DNA of 23,035 bases from NCBI GenBank assembly GCA_002483765.1, contig DLIO01000059.1, positions 53,744 through 76,778 of the forward strand, read 5' to 3'. Below, piece after piece: positions 1 through 8,147 of the stretch (positions are counted from its first letter, which is position 1; each line of letters opens with the position of its first letter). Below the pieces are notes generated by a model. It searched no databases and was not told the origin of the DNA. It saw only the letters and a program-made list of their open reading frames with translations. Position numbers and translations under genes: made by a program. This DNA comes from Lentisphaeria bacterium UBA7640 (GTDB taxonomy: Bacteria > Verrucomicrobiota > Lentisphaeria > Victivallales > Victivallaceae).

Positions 1-73
1 ATTATGCGCGCGCGAAGTTAAGAATCGAATTACATTGCTTTTATCGGCGTTTATATAAAAATTATTTCAAGAA

Positions 74-2038
74 TTAGTCGTTGTGAATTTCACTGTTTAA
101 ACGAATAATCTCTTCGAGTTTAGTGGCAGCATCTTCCCACTGTTCAGTGGCTTTTTCCTGATCAATCTGCAGTTCGTGGAGTCGTCGGTTCAAAGCCGGA
201 TAATCTACTGGTTCGTCGCCGCAGGCCGATAATTGTTGCAAAATTTCACCGCTTTCGACATCTAATTTTTCAATGGTATTTTCTAGATGTGACACCTTTT
301 TTTCGTAACGGTTCTTATCGGCTTGGAGCTCTTGACGGCGACGAGCACGCTCACGGCGGCGTTCTTTGCGTTGATCACTGGTTTCCTGAACAGTTGCCGT
401 GCTGGGATCGGCAATATTTTGACTATTTGATTTTTCCAGATAATAACTGTAAGAACCTAAATATTTACGAATTCCAGGGGGTTCCATGGCGATAATAGTT
501 TCGGCGGAGTTCTCGACGAATTCAATATCATGGCTGACTAGACAAACAGTGCCTTGATATTGCTTTAATGCTAACTGCAAAGCTTCACGTGCGGCAATAT
601 CTAAATGAGTAGTCGGTTCGTCCAAAATCAGTAAATTAGGTGGATTGACGAAAATACGAGCAAAACAGAGCCGGATTTTTTCGCCACCGCTCAAAACCTT
701 AACCGGTTTAAGCGCCTCATCACCAGAAAATCCAAATGTACCTAAGATGGAGCGTAACGAATTGGGCGGTGTTTGGCTCGAAGCAGCAGCGCGGACAACA
801 TCAAACGCAGTCGACTCTAATGGTAAAATATCAGAGAATTCTTGGGCCTGATATCCTTTAATTACATTATGCCCCAATACCACTTTCCCTGAACACGGTT
901 GAAGAATACCTGACAATAATTTTAGCAAAGTAGTTTTGCCGGTGCCGTTATACCCGACAATGGCAATCTTATCATTGCGATTAATCTCAAAGTTGATATT
1001 TTTCAGCAGTGGTATAGCTGTATTTTTGTAGCCAAAAGTGACATTTTCGAAACGAGCAATTTCTGCCCCAGACGGTGGTGGCGGTGGCAAAACAATCGAT
1101 CCTGAAAAGCCAAGATCATCTAATTCTTCAACCTCCTCCATTTTATCGAGCTGTTTTATCCAGCTTTGAGCTTGCGACGCTTTACTAGCTTTAGAACGAA
1201 AACGATCAATAGTTCGTTGCATGTGCTCCATTTTGCGTTCTTGGTTGCGCTTCGCTGAAATAGTTGCCAAGCGGCGATTTTCGCGTTCGCGGCGATAATA
1301 ATCATAGTCGCCAGGGTAGCGAGTCAACGCGCCTTGATTAACTTCGACAGTTATCGTAGTCAGGCGTCTTAATAGAAAACGGTCGTGTGAAATCAACAAT
1401 AGCGTTCCGGCAAAAGATTTAAGAAAACGGCACAACCACTCCACTGCGGGAATATCGAGATAGTTTGATGGTTCGTCCAACAGCAAAACATCGGGATGGG
1501 CGACCAAAACACGCGCTAATTGCGCGCGCATCTGCCAACCTCCACTGAATGAGGTCAACGGTTCAGCAAAGCGGCCTTCACTAAATCCCAATCCAGACAG
1601 CGCGGCTTCAGTTTCCGAACGCAAGCGATATCCGCCAAGCGTCTCAAAACGACTTTGGAGTTCACCGTGCTTGTGAAGCAAAGCGATGGCTTCTGGAGAA
1701 GCTGCGTCAATAATAGTTAGATCGTGGTCAATTTTCTTTAGTCGCTTCAGTATGACCGTTAATTCTGGAATCGCGTCAGCAGAATAATCAAGCAAAGAGC
1801 GTTTTTCATCGCCTGGCGGCAACTGTTGTTTCAGGTGGCTAATACGCATATCTTTCGGTAAATTTATAGAACCAGAATCGGGAAGCATGGTGCCACAAAT
1901 CATAGAAAACAGAGTACTTTTGCCAGAACCGTTAGGGCCGACAATACCGATGCGTTCTCCAGGATTGATCCTTAAATTTACTTTAGTGAAGATATCTTGA
2001 GCGGCAAAATTTTTGGAAATATTTATAAAATCAATCAT
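74..2038 (-). CDS. ABC-F family ATPase (Uup/YheS-like), soluble
   Basis: Two ABC ATPase domains in one 654-residue chain without membrane segments, which defines the ABC-F family of ribosome-associated translation factors and antibiotic-resistance proteins. Domain 1 has Walker A GPNGSGKST (residues 34-42), signature FSGGWQM (164-170) and Walker B LLLDEP (about 185-190). Domain 2 has GYNGTGKTT (about 362-370), LSGGEK (about 448) and LLILDEP (about 470). Between them lies the charged helical linker typical of ABC-F (RRERENRR onward, about residues 250-305), followed by a short proline run. The last 90 residues are a highly charged coiled coil like the C-terminal domain of Uup. It is the last gene of the minus-strand unit, 12 bases after the kinase stop. 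The ATG has only a weak purine-rich ribosome site (AAAAGAAA). Family assignment is firm; which ABC-F subfamily, and whether it acts on translation, is not decided by the sequence. Confidence 0.95.
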   Translation of the reverse strand: MIDFINISKNFAAQDIFTKVNLRINPGERIGIVGPNGSGKSTLFSMICGTMLPDSGSINLPKDMRISHLKQQLPPGDEKRSLLDYSADAIPELTVILKRLKKIDHDLTIIDAASPEAIALLHKHGELQSRFETLGGYRLRSETEAALSGLGFSEGRFAEPLTSFSGGWQMRAQLARVLVAHPDVLLLDEPSNYLDIPAVEWLCRFLKSFAGTLLLISHDRFLLRRLTTITVEVNQGALTRYPGDYDYYRRERENRRLATISAKRNQERKMEHMQRTIDRFRSKASKASQAQSWIKQLDKMEEVEELDDLGFSGSIVLPPPPPSGAEIARFENVTFGYKNTAIPLLKNINFEINRNDKIAIVGYNGTGKTTLLKLLSGILQPCSGKVVLGHNVIKGYQAQEFSDILPLESTAFDVVRAAASSQTPPNSLRSILGTFGFSGDEALKPVKVLSGGEKIRLCFARIFVNPPNLLILDEPTTHLDIAAREALQLALKQYQGTVCLVSHDIEFVENSAETIIAMEPPGIRKYLGSYSYYLEKSNSQNIADPSTATVQETSDQRKERRRERARRRQELQADKNRYEKKVSHLENTIEKLDVESGEILQQLSACGDEPVDYPALNRRLHELQIDQEKATEQWEDAATKLEEIIRLNSEIHND

Positions 2039-2050
2039 TTTTTCTTTTAA

Positions 2051-4525
2051 TTATTCCGTTTCCATGGCTGTACGGAATGTGATGTTGTTAAAAAAATCTT
2101 CATCCAGGATTACCGTTCCGGTAGCCGCAAAAGATTCATTGTTGACAATGCTGGGAACCTTTCCCGACATAGTTATTTCGCGCATCAAGGGCGTACTGAT
2201 CAACCCAAATATGGATTCTGCCGTCTCATAGCGCTCATCCTCAGAAGCAGGATATAAGGTTCCACTGCGCCATTCATAGTTTGGAACGCCGGCGACGGCA
2301 CGGCGCCACTGCACAGAAGAAGGCAGCGCCAACGACTGCTGACGGCGTTCGCCAAGCCAGCGACAATAAGCGTTAGCCGCACTTGGACCAACTCCGAATA
2401 CTGCGGTATTGATATCAATGTCCTCACAAAGTGTTCCTGTCTCGTCAAAGATATCGCGATATTCACGATTTTTAAGCATTTTGGGCATATACCTACGCTT
2501 CAATTTCTGATCATCCAGCGACAACCAAAATTGGCGATACTCTTTAAAACTAACCGGGTGACGGCTGATAAAAAAATCAGGAATATGCTGCCAGGCACGC
2601 AAATTATTGTTGTTATTTTTAAAATCATTTTTTAATGCAATTTCACCGCCTGGAACGAAAAGCATTTCTGGCGGGATTTCCTGTGGAATTTTTAATGAAA
2701 CTTCTTTATGTCCGCAAATATCGATTGTAAAAGGTAGGAAAATTGGCACGAGGGCTGGAATCGTTATCTTCATGAGATATACGCCTTTCTCCATTTGGTA
2801 TTGAGTAAATGGGCCGCTAGGCAAAACCTTGAATTCGCCGTAACGCACGGCCACACCTCCGTGCTGTGGCAATTCTGCATATTCGAGAACGGCATCAGGC
2901 CGATTAATATTTACCGAAAGAGTCCCAGAGCGTTCTAAAATCATTTTCACCTGAGCATTCAGGATTTCATCCTTTTCCAAAGCTTGATAAAAAGACCTAC
3001 GCTGCGGTATTTTTATTGTTTCCATCAATTTCATGGCATCATTGACATTATTGATTGCAATGTAAAAACGCAGGCGCTTGAGTAGCAACTCGTCGATACG
3101 CGATACTACTTCACGATCTTTTATATTTAGTCCTTCGGAACGCTGAAAGAAATCGAGAGCATTGGATGAATAGTTGTTAAACTCTAAAACTTGGCGTTCG
3201 AAATCATGTTGAAGATGTTCTGCTGAGCGATTAATATCTTCGCCTTTTTGGAATCGTTGCATATGAATATAAGTAGAACGGGCGCGCAATCTTGCCAAAT
3301 CGGCTTGATTAAGATTGTAATCCGCAATACTAATATAATAATTATTCTTAACAATTGAATCGATATGCCCAAATGCCCAATAAATGAATATTGTAAGCAA
3401 CGCAACGATTAAAACTGATGGAATTAATGGCCTCCGACGAAATAATTTAATTACCCGCGTATGCGGCGGGTCGGAATATGCAGAGACCGGTTCATTCCCT
3501 TGCCAGTTGTGGATATCTTTAATCATTTCACTAACTGCTTGATAACGCTGCCTTGGATCTCCAGCCATTGCCTTCATACAAATAGCATTCAATTCTTTCG
3601 AGATATTACGTTTAGGCGCACGCCGGCGCGGTGGTAATAGCATACCATGAATCACACGATTTAACGTTTCATGAGTATTAGAGCTTTTTTCAACCGGAGA
3701 ATCTTCCAAGGTCAGCATGGCATACATGATGCAACCCAAACTATAGATATCGCTTCGCGCATCGATATCATTAGTTCTACCGGATGCTTGTTCAGGAGAC
3801 ATAAACGCGGGCGTTCCACTCACCACTACTTCATTTGGAGCTAATGACGGTTCATTAACTTTACCATCTAAAAAAACACTATCTTTAAACTGGTCGCCAT
3901 TGAGATATTTAACCATTCCCCAATCCATAACCTGGACCTCACCAAAATGACCAACCATGATATTGGCCGGTTTCAGATCACGATGAACAGCACCTCGATG
4001 ATGAGCGTAGGCGATAGCTTGACAAATACCAATCAGAATTTCCATCAGACGGTTCAGCGGATATTTCTCGGTATAATCTAGGTTTCCTTGCGCTAATTCC
4101 TTAATGATTGAGCGCAAATCTTCGCCGGCTACTTTCTTCATCGTGAAGTAGATGCCAGCATCGTCGAAGACGCCGAAACTATGAACCGGTACAACATTTG
4201 GGTGGTCAATTTGAGCGGTAGCACGCGCTTCTTTGATAAAACGCTCGATATGATTCTTGTTATGCCGATTAGGCTGTCGTAAAATTTTAATCGCGACTTC
4301 CCGTTTAAGATTTGGATCAAAACCCGACATCACTGTGCCTATACCGCCCAAACCGATAGTTTTAACATCTTCAAACTCAGATAATTTGCTAATATGGCTA
4401 GTGCTCAGAAGCGACTTCACCTCTTCATGAGAGATAAAGGAAACGTCACTTTCATTGATCTCATCCATGGCCAAGGTATGCAAGTCCTGGTCTAGATTTG
4501 GCTCCAAATATTTTTCCTCATTCAT
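2051..4525 (-). CDS. Membrane Ser/Thr protein kinase with degenerate FGE/SUMF1-like C-terminal domain
   Basis: 824 residues. An N-terminal Hanks-type kinase domain (about 54-345) has the glycine loop GLGGIGTV (58-65), catalytic Lys80 in VAIK, Glu99, the catalytic loop HRDLKPAN (181-188), the metal motif as DWG (201-203) instead of DFG, and GTPAFMSPEQ (237-246). One transmembrane helix follows (about 367-388), so the kinase faces the cytoplasm and the rest the periplasm. After a helical stretch (390-530) and a beta-rich PEGA-like segment (535-615), residues about 620-824 resemble the FGE-sulfatase fold (MLFVPGGEIAL; FFISRHPVSFKEYRQFW; NAYCRWLGERR; LALPSSVQWRRA). The C-terminal hallmark of active formylglycine-generating enzymes (GNVWEW and the Cys pair near the end) is not recognisable, so this domain is probably structural or ligand binding. 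It lies 15 bases after the coiled-coil gene, and its downstream neighbour is the ABC-F gene. Confidence 0.93.
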   Translation of the reverse strand: MNEEKYLEPNLDQDLHTLAMDEINESDVSFISHEEVKSLLSTSHISKLSEFEDVKTIGLGGIGTVMSGFDPNLKREVAIKILRQPNRHNKNHIERFIKEARATAQIDHPNVVPVHSFGVFDDAGIYFTMKKVAGEDLRSIIKELAQGNLDYTEKYPLNRLMEILIGICQAIAYAHHRGAVHRDLKPANIMVGHFGEVQVMDWGMVKYLNGDQFKDSVFLDGKVNEPSLAPNEVVVSGTPAFMSPEQASGRTNDIDARSDIYSLGCIMYAMLTLEDSPVEKSSNTHETLNRVIHGMLLPPRRRAPKRNISKELNAICMKAMAGDPRQRYQAVSEMIKDIHNWQGNEPVSAYSDPPHTRVIKLFRRRPLIPSVLIVALLTIFIYWAFGHIDSIVKNNYYISIADYNLNQADLARLRARSTYIHMQRFQKGEDINRSAEHLQHDFERQVLEFNNYSSNALDFFQRSEGLNIKDREVVSRIDELLLKRLRFYIAINNVNDAMKLMETIKIPQRRSFYQALEKDEILNAQVKMILERSGTLSVNINRPDAVLEYAELPQHGGVAVRYGEFKVLPSGPFTQYQMEKGVYLMKITIPALVPIFLPFTIDICGHKEVSLKIPQEIPPEMLFVPGGEIALKNDFKNNNNNLRAWQHIPDFFISRHPVSFKEYRQFWLSLDDQKLKRRYMPKMLKNREYRDIFDETGTLCEDIDINTAVFGVGPSAANAYCRWLGERRQQSLALPSSVQWRRAVAGVPNYEWRSGTLYPASEDERYETAESIFGLISTPLMREITMSGKVPSIVNNESFAATGTVILDEDFFNNITFRTAMETE

Positions 4526-4540
4526 CTTAAAAAACCAGAG

Positions 4541-6175
4541 TTACGGGTTACCGGAACGATATTTGGCATCCAGTTCATTAACTCTTTTGATTAGAATTTT
4601 CGATGCATCAACAAATCCAACGAAGTAATCATCAGCTGGCGTTTTGTTCAATGGTAATGGAGTAATATCATTCAAGTTTGACTTTTCGGGAAATAGCCAA
4701 CACTGCGCTTCATGCCTGGTGCCGAGGTCATAACTACGCTCTGCGAGCACTAAGCCAACGAATTCACCCTCTTTGCTGATGATAAAATCACCATTTTCCG
4801 CCGACAATGCTGGATCGCCACGCTGATTGCGAATGTAAAGATAGTGATTTTCTCCCTGAAGGCTGATTGAACAACGTCCATCCAATCCCGTGACCGATTT
4901 CCCCAATGATTGCGCTTTAAAAAGATAAAGGTCTTGAAGGCCACGTTTTTTTAGTTTTTCGTAAGTCAAAACCGACAACGGCTTGGCGGCTTGATTTGCG
5001 CTTTCCAACAAACAAACACGATTATCAGCGTTCATCGAAAGCAGCGCTTTAGGCTGGCTTTGAGCCACAGCACTCGGACGCTTTTGGCGGTAATCCAGTT
5101 TTATAACCTTGCTGTATCCAGAATGCATCGAACCAATTCCGGTTACCGAACGGAAATCCACCGGCAGATAATTTTTACCATTAAGAATAATTTCTGGCAA
5201 ATAGAGTTTGCTATTAAATTCTGCATTATTAATAAATCTTTCATTTTCAAGTGATATTGACAACTCAAGCACCGCTTCTGAATATTTAGCCAACGATTCG
5301 TCACGCGTTGTAACGGCTTTGCCGATCTGTTCTTTTACAATCTCAAGTTTTCCTTCCGTGATTTTCAGTTTGGTTTCGGTATCGGCCAAATACTTTTGTG
5401 CCGACTTCAAGTCTGTAACAGAAGAACCGAGCTCTAGTTTGGTGCCTTTCAGTTCAGATTTGGTCGAAGAGAGCTCCGTAACCGCAGAACTCAGCAAGTT
5501 TTTCATGTTTTCAGCCCTTTGCTGGGTTTCTCGTAATTCCACCTCGCGGGCAAACAGCGCTTGCGCAGCCTTTTCAATTTTGCCTTTAGCTTCAGCCAAT
5601 TCCTTTTCGGTACTGCTGAGATGACCACGAGTGTAGGATAAACCGAGTTCCGTTTCACGAACGCGGACATTGGTAGTCTTGAGTTCGCTCAGCAGTGTTG
5701 TCGTTTGTTCCGAAGACTTCGCCAGTGCCTCGCTCAGCATTGCCACCCTTCGTGCAGATTCAATTATTTCTCTTTCAGATTCAGTCAATTTCTTGGCTAA
5801 TTGTTCTCGTTCTTGTTGAGTTTTGGACAGAGCTTCAGACTTTGTTCGTAAATCTCTTTCCCTAGCCTGCAAAGCATCACGGAGCTGTGCAAGTCGCTTA
5901 GCTTTCTCGTCTGAGCTCAACTCACTAACTTGAGTCTGTTTTTGAGCAGTAGCGAGTAAATTTTCGAGTTTAACTAATTCCGCATCAACAATTTTTTTCT
6001 CTTGTAATAATTCGGCTCGTTTATCCAACTCTTTGCGCACAATTTCGATCTGCTCAATCTTCGAAATTTTGTGCGTTGGCCTGCCAACGTCTGCTGGGTT
6101 ACCAGTACCAATGGCCAACGACATTACTGACAACACCAGAAAGTCGCACATTATAATCAGGATCGACCTGTTCAA
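4541..6175 (-). CDS. N-terminally anchored coiled-coil protein, MotB/ExbD-like membrane helix, unknown C-terminal domain
   Basis: 544 residues, not a named family that I recognise. Residues 4-23 form one hydrophobic helix (starting RSILIIMCDFLVLSV) with an Asp at position 11 inside it, the layout seen in MotB, ExbD and TolR where that Asp is the proton site. Residues about 36-315 are a long charged coiled coil with heptad-like Glu/Lys/Leu/Ala composition. Residues about 320-544 are a globular beta-rich domain; GDFIISKEGEFVGLVLAE (462-479) faintly recalls the substrate-side strand of trypsin-like proteases, but no catalytic triad is visible. The start is TTG at 6175, supported by GGGAG nine bases upstream inside the end of the preceding gene; the next ATG would cut the membrane helix. 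The gap to the upstream MotA-like gene is 2 bases, so translation is probably coupled. The MotB/ExbD comparison is inference from layout, not from sequence similarity. Confidence 0.85.
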   Translation of the reverse strand: MNRSILIIMCDFLVLSVMSLAIGTGNPADVGRPTHKISKIEQIEIVRKELDKRAELLQEKKIVDAELVKLENLLATAQKQTQVSELSSDEKAKRLAQLRDALQARERDLRTKSEALSKTQQEREQLAKKLTESEREIIESARRVAMLSEALAKSSEQTTTLLSELKTTNVRVRETELGLSYTRGHLSSTEKELAEAKGKIEKAAQALFAREVELRETQQRAENMKNLLSSAVTELSSTKSELKGTKLELGSSVTDLKSAQKYLADTETKLKITEGKLEIVKEQIGKAVTTRDESLAKYSEAVLELSISLENERFINNAEFNSKLYLPEIILNGKNYLPVDFRSVTGIGSMHSGYSKVIKLDYRQKRPSAVAQSQPKALLSMNADNRVCLLESANQAAKPLSVLTYEKLKKRGLQDLYLFKAQSLGKSVTGLDGRCSISLQGENHYLYIRNQRGDPALSAENGDFIISKEGEFVGLVLAERSYDLGTRHEAQCWLFPEKSNLNDITPLPLNKTPADDYFVGFVDASKILIKRVNELDAKYRSGNP

Positions 6176-6177
6176 AG

Positions 6178-6723
6178 TTATTTACTCCCGTCTTCTCGTG
6201 TCGCATCAATCATGCGTTGCTTGATCGGATATTGCAAGGTAATCCGTAAAACCACGCTAAAAATAATTCCGATCAAGGTTGAGGAATAAGCAATTAAGCG
6301 ACTAATTTGCGGATTAAATGACATAATAATAAATGATGAAACTGTCCCGAACAGCCCGAAATAGAGGGGCAAATCAAGAAACAAATCAGCATTATCAAGT
6401 TTCTTCATTCTGATAATAATGTTGTCAGTACTTTGCCGGAGATTGAAAAACACCCATGATGCGGAGATAAAAGCAAAAACTTGAAGCAATATCACGAAAA
6501 TCAAGATAAAGAACGATAACTTTGCAGTAAACTCCGCGTTTATCATCGCTTTGCTTGCTCCCATTGACGCTTCCCCTGCTGGAGTAGCCACCTCCACGCC
6601 GCCTTCAAACAATGAACGAAAAAAATCATTGCTATGGTAAAAATAGAGCATTAACATCGTTATCAAAGTACCGGACGCAATGTAAATAGAAACCGCACCA
6701 ATCCATTTCCAATTTTTATTCAT
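6178..6723 (-). CDS. Small four-helix membrane protein, MotA/TolQ/ExbB-like core
   Basis: 181 residues with four likely membrane helices (about 8-28, 67-92, 116-135 and 143-163). The segment LPLYFGLFGTVSSFIIMSF (118-136) matches the pattern of the MotA/TolQ/ExbB proton-channel family (P-x-L-G-L-x-G-T-V), with Thr127 in the conserved threonine position. AYSSTLIGIIFSVVLR (145-160) matches the following helix of that family (alanine/threonine-rich, G-L-x-x-A-I/V). It is shorter than typical TolQ (about 230 residues) and lacks a large cytoplasmic insert. I chose ATG 6723 because AGAGGAG lies 12 bases upstream; a GTG start at 6774 would add 17 residues (a hydrophobic leader) and has no clear ribosome site. 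It is the first gene of the minus-strand unit; its partner would be the Asp-bearing helix of the next protein. Assignment to the superfamily is a motif-level call. Confidence 0.75.
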   Translation of the reverse strand: MNKNWKWIGAVSIYIASGTLITMLMLYFYHSNDFFRSLFEGGVEVATPAGEASMGASKAMINAEFTAKLSFFILIFVILLQVFAFISASWVFFNLRQSTDNIIIRMKKLDNADLFLDLPLYFGLFGTVSSFIIMSFNPQISRLIAYSSTLIGIIFSVVLRITLQYPIKQRMIDATREDGSK

Positions 6724-7048
6724 TATTTTGAAATACTCCTCTAAATAATTTATGATAATTAATAAAAAAAACACAGTTTAATCTACTCGAATTTTCCAAC
6801 TTATCAACTAAAAAAGACGGTAAAAGCAACCTTTACTTTTCTCCGTTTTCGTGGACGCGCATCATACCAACGCGACATGGAGCATTGTGCTACAGCTTTG
6901 TATTTTGGACTAACACGGACGAACGCGGATGTGGCGGACGGAGTGGACTAACATGGAAATGGGTGAAGGGAGTTTTTGTTCAGAAATCTCGCTAATTTTC
7001 ATATTTTTTCTTTCTCCATTCACGGCATTCGAGGATAACATCTCCAAC
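6724..7048. other. Non-coding stretch with degenerate tandem repeats; leader of the membrane/kinase unit
   Basis: No credible gene. The part next to the membrane protein (about 6724-6830) is A/T-rich and must hold the promoter of the minus-strand unit, but no clean -35/-10 pair stands out on that strand. The part from about 6842 to 6957 is GC-richer and made of words such as GTGGACG, CACGGAC and GCGGATG. Open frames crossing it are low-complexity and overlap the AraC gene. Confidence 0.6.
6906..6957. repeat. Direct repeat within a degenerate heptamer island
   Basis: TGGACTAACACGGA (6906-6919) recurs as TGGACTAACATGGA (6944-6957), 13 of 14 bases identical and 38 bases apart. Between them are related heptamer-like units (CGAACGC, GGATGTG, GCGGACG). 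This style of short degenerate tandem word is known from intergenic DNA of several environmental bacteria; its function is unknown. Confidence 0.6.
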
Positions 7049-7849
7049 TCATTTTTCGCCCTTCCCCACCGATCCCGGAGTAAAACCATAATATTTCTTA
7101 AAACAATTACAGAAGTAAAATGGGCAACTCCAGCCAGTAAGACGCGCAACGTCTTTAATGAGATAATCCCCATCCTCAAGCAGTTCTTTTGCTTGTTCCA
7201 GACGTATTTCCGCCAAAGTCTGCCGAGTAGTTTTGCCGGTTTCTCTGCGAAAAACCATATTAAGATATTGTGGCGACACTCCGGCATAACGTGCGATATC
7301 GACCACACTCATATTCTCTTCAAAATAACGGCTCTGCATGTAGTTTAAAGCATTCTCTAATGGCGAACTTTGAGCCGTAACGGATTGTTTTTGAGATGCC
7401 GAATCGAGTAAAAATATCAGATTATCCACTACTGAATGCATCAAGTTATAGCTAATTTTCGAGAACTGGGCAACATTTTGAATTTTGCTTAAAGACAAAA
7501 GTATTTCTGGTATGATATTTATTTCTATATCTTCATCATCTAAGGTTTGATTTTGCCAGAGATGAGCAAAGCGTGGACCAAAATCAATTTTTTGATAGTT
7601 GACTTCTAGCGATAGTTCACATTTCATTGTCGAGCTTGCATGAATGATTCCAGGTGGCACAAAAAAAACCGCATGTTGCTGAGCTTCACCGAATGGATGA
7701 AAAAACTTCAGTTCCCAAGCTTTATGAAAATGCGGAACCAATGCCGTCGCAATATCTTTCTCCACGAGTTCTTGTTCCGGAAACACTAAAAAACCTTCAT
7801 TAAGAACCTCGCCAAGATACCGCCCAATACTACTCTCACTAAATAACAT
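7049..7849 (-). CDS. AraC-family transcriptional regulator with cupin sensor domain
   Basis: 266 residues. The N-terminal half carries a cupin-like sugar-sensing barrel (PHFHKAWELKFF at 39-50; VFFVPPGIIHA at 61-71). The C-terminal hundred residues are the AraC double helix-turn-helix: VVDIARYAGVSPQYLNMVFRR (182-202) and IKDVARLTGWSCPFYFCNCF (231-250), ending KKYYGFTPGSVGK. The usual G-x-T-P-x-x-Y-R ending lacks the Tyr-Arg, and the second helix has SCPFYFCNCF where the family usually has DxSYFSRxF, so its DNA contacts may differ. The start is ATG 7849, with GGAGG five bases upstream; an upstream TTG at 7873 overlaps that ribosome site and is unlikely. It is transcribed away from the sugar-catabolism block, whose promoter lies about 500 bases away, and is the obvious candidate regulator of that block. 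The effector is unknown. Confidence 0.93.
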   Translation of the reverse strand: MLFSESSIGRYLGEVLNEGFLVFPEQELVEKDIATALVPHFHKAWELKFFHPFGEAQQHAVFFVPPGIIHASSTMKCELSLEVNYQKIDFGPRFAHLWQNQTLDDEDIEINIIPEILLSLSKIQNVAQFSKISYNLMHSVVDNLIFLLDSASQKQSVTAQSSPLENALNYMQSRYFEENMSVVDIARYAGVSPQYLNMVFRRETGKTTRQTLAEIRLEQAKELLEDGDYLIKDVARLTGWSCPFYFCNCFKKYYGFTPGSVGKGEK

Positions 7850-7886
7850 ATTTCCCTCCAAGTTTAAATCCAACTAGTGCTTAAAC

Positions 7887-7916
7887 CACTAATAAACGCT
7901 AATTGAACACTAATAA
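7887..7916. promoter_or_regulatory. Candidate operator: CACTAATAA direct repeats 21 bases apart
   Basis: CACTAATAA occurs at 7887-7895 and again at 7908-7916. The 21-base spacing is two helical turns, the arrangement AraC-type dimers use on DNA, and the pair lies just upstream of the AraC start. It could instead be one more island of the degenerate heptamer repeats seen nearby. Function is inferred from position and spacing only. Confidence 0.35.
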
Positions 7917-8053
7917 GTTTTAAGTGTTAAGAAAGAGGTAGACTACTCTGTGGAGCGTGGACGTATTTTACCAGTCGAATAACCATGGCGTCCGCTTTTC
8001 CCTTCCCACCTTAACTTTTAAAACTCAACCCTTCTTCCTTCTCTTCTCCGCAT

Positions 8054-8077
8054 CTCTGTGGCTCTGTGGCTCTGTGT
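8054..8077. repeat. Octamer tandem repeat, CTCTGTGG-type, three copies
   Basis: CTCTGTG occurs at 8054, 8062 and 8070 with a strict 8-base period; the third unit runs into TTAAAT. A related pair, CCTCCGTG, is at 8148-8163 and also runs into TTAAAA, so the two islands share the layout [CTCYGTG]n-TTAAA. Confidence 0.75.
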
Positions 8078-8117
8078 TAAATCTTTTCCTTTCCCTGTCC
8101 CTTTCTCCCTCTCCATA

Positions 8118-8142
8118 ATTTATAATTCAGCATTTATAATTC
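8118..8142. repeat. ATTTATAATTC direct repeat, 14-base period
   Basis: ATTTATAATTC at 8118-8128 recurs exactly at 8132-8142. The period is 14 bases, twice the heptamer length seen in neighbouring words. Confidence 0.7.
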
Positions 8143-8147
8143 TTCGC

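Noticed and set aside
2051..2700. Active formylglycine-generating enzyme that would mature sulfatases of the cluster
   Set aside because: The C-terminal active-site motif and cysteines are missing and no sulfatase gene is in the window.
5208..5624. 138-codon plus-strand open frame inside the coiled-coil gene
   Set aside because: Antisense to the repetitive Ser/Leu/Glu codons of the coiled coil; such mirror frames arise from codon bias and this one has no independent support.
6724..6774. GTG start at 6774 for the MotA-like protein
   Set aside because: No ribosome site before it, whereas AGAGGAG precedes ATG 6723; the extra 17 residues would place an awkward hydrophobic leader before the first helix.
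6929..7348. 139-codon plus-strand open frame and its minus-strand counterpart over the end of the AraC gene
   Set aside because: Both are shadows of the AraC coding frame and the repeat island; neither shows a domain or a ribosome site.
7951..7993. Terminator hairpin around GGACG ... CGTCC in the control region
   Set aside because: Only five to seven pairs with a bulge and a long loop, no clean T-run, and no gene ends there.
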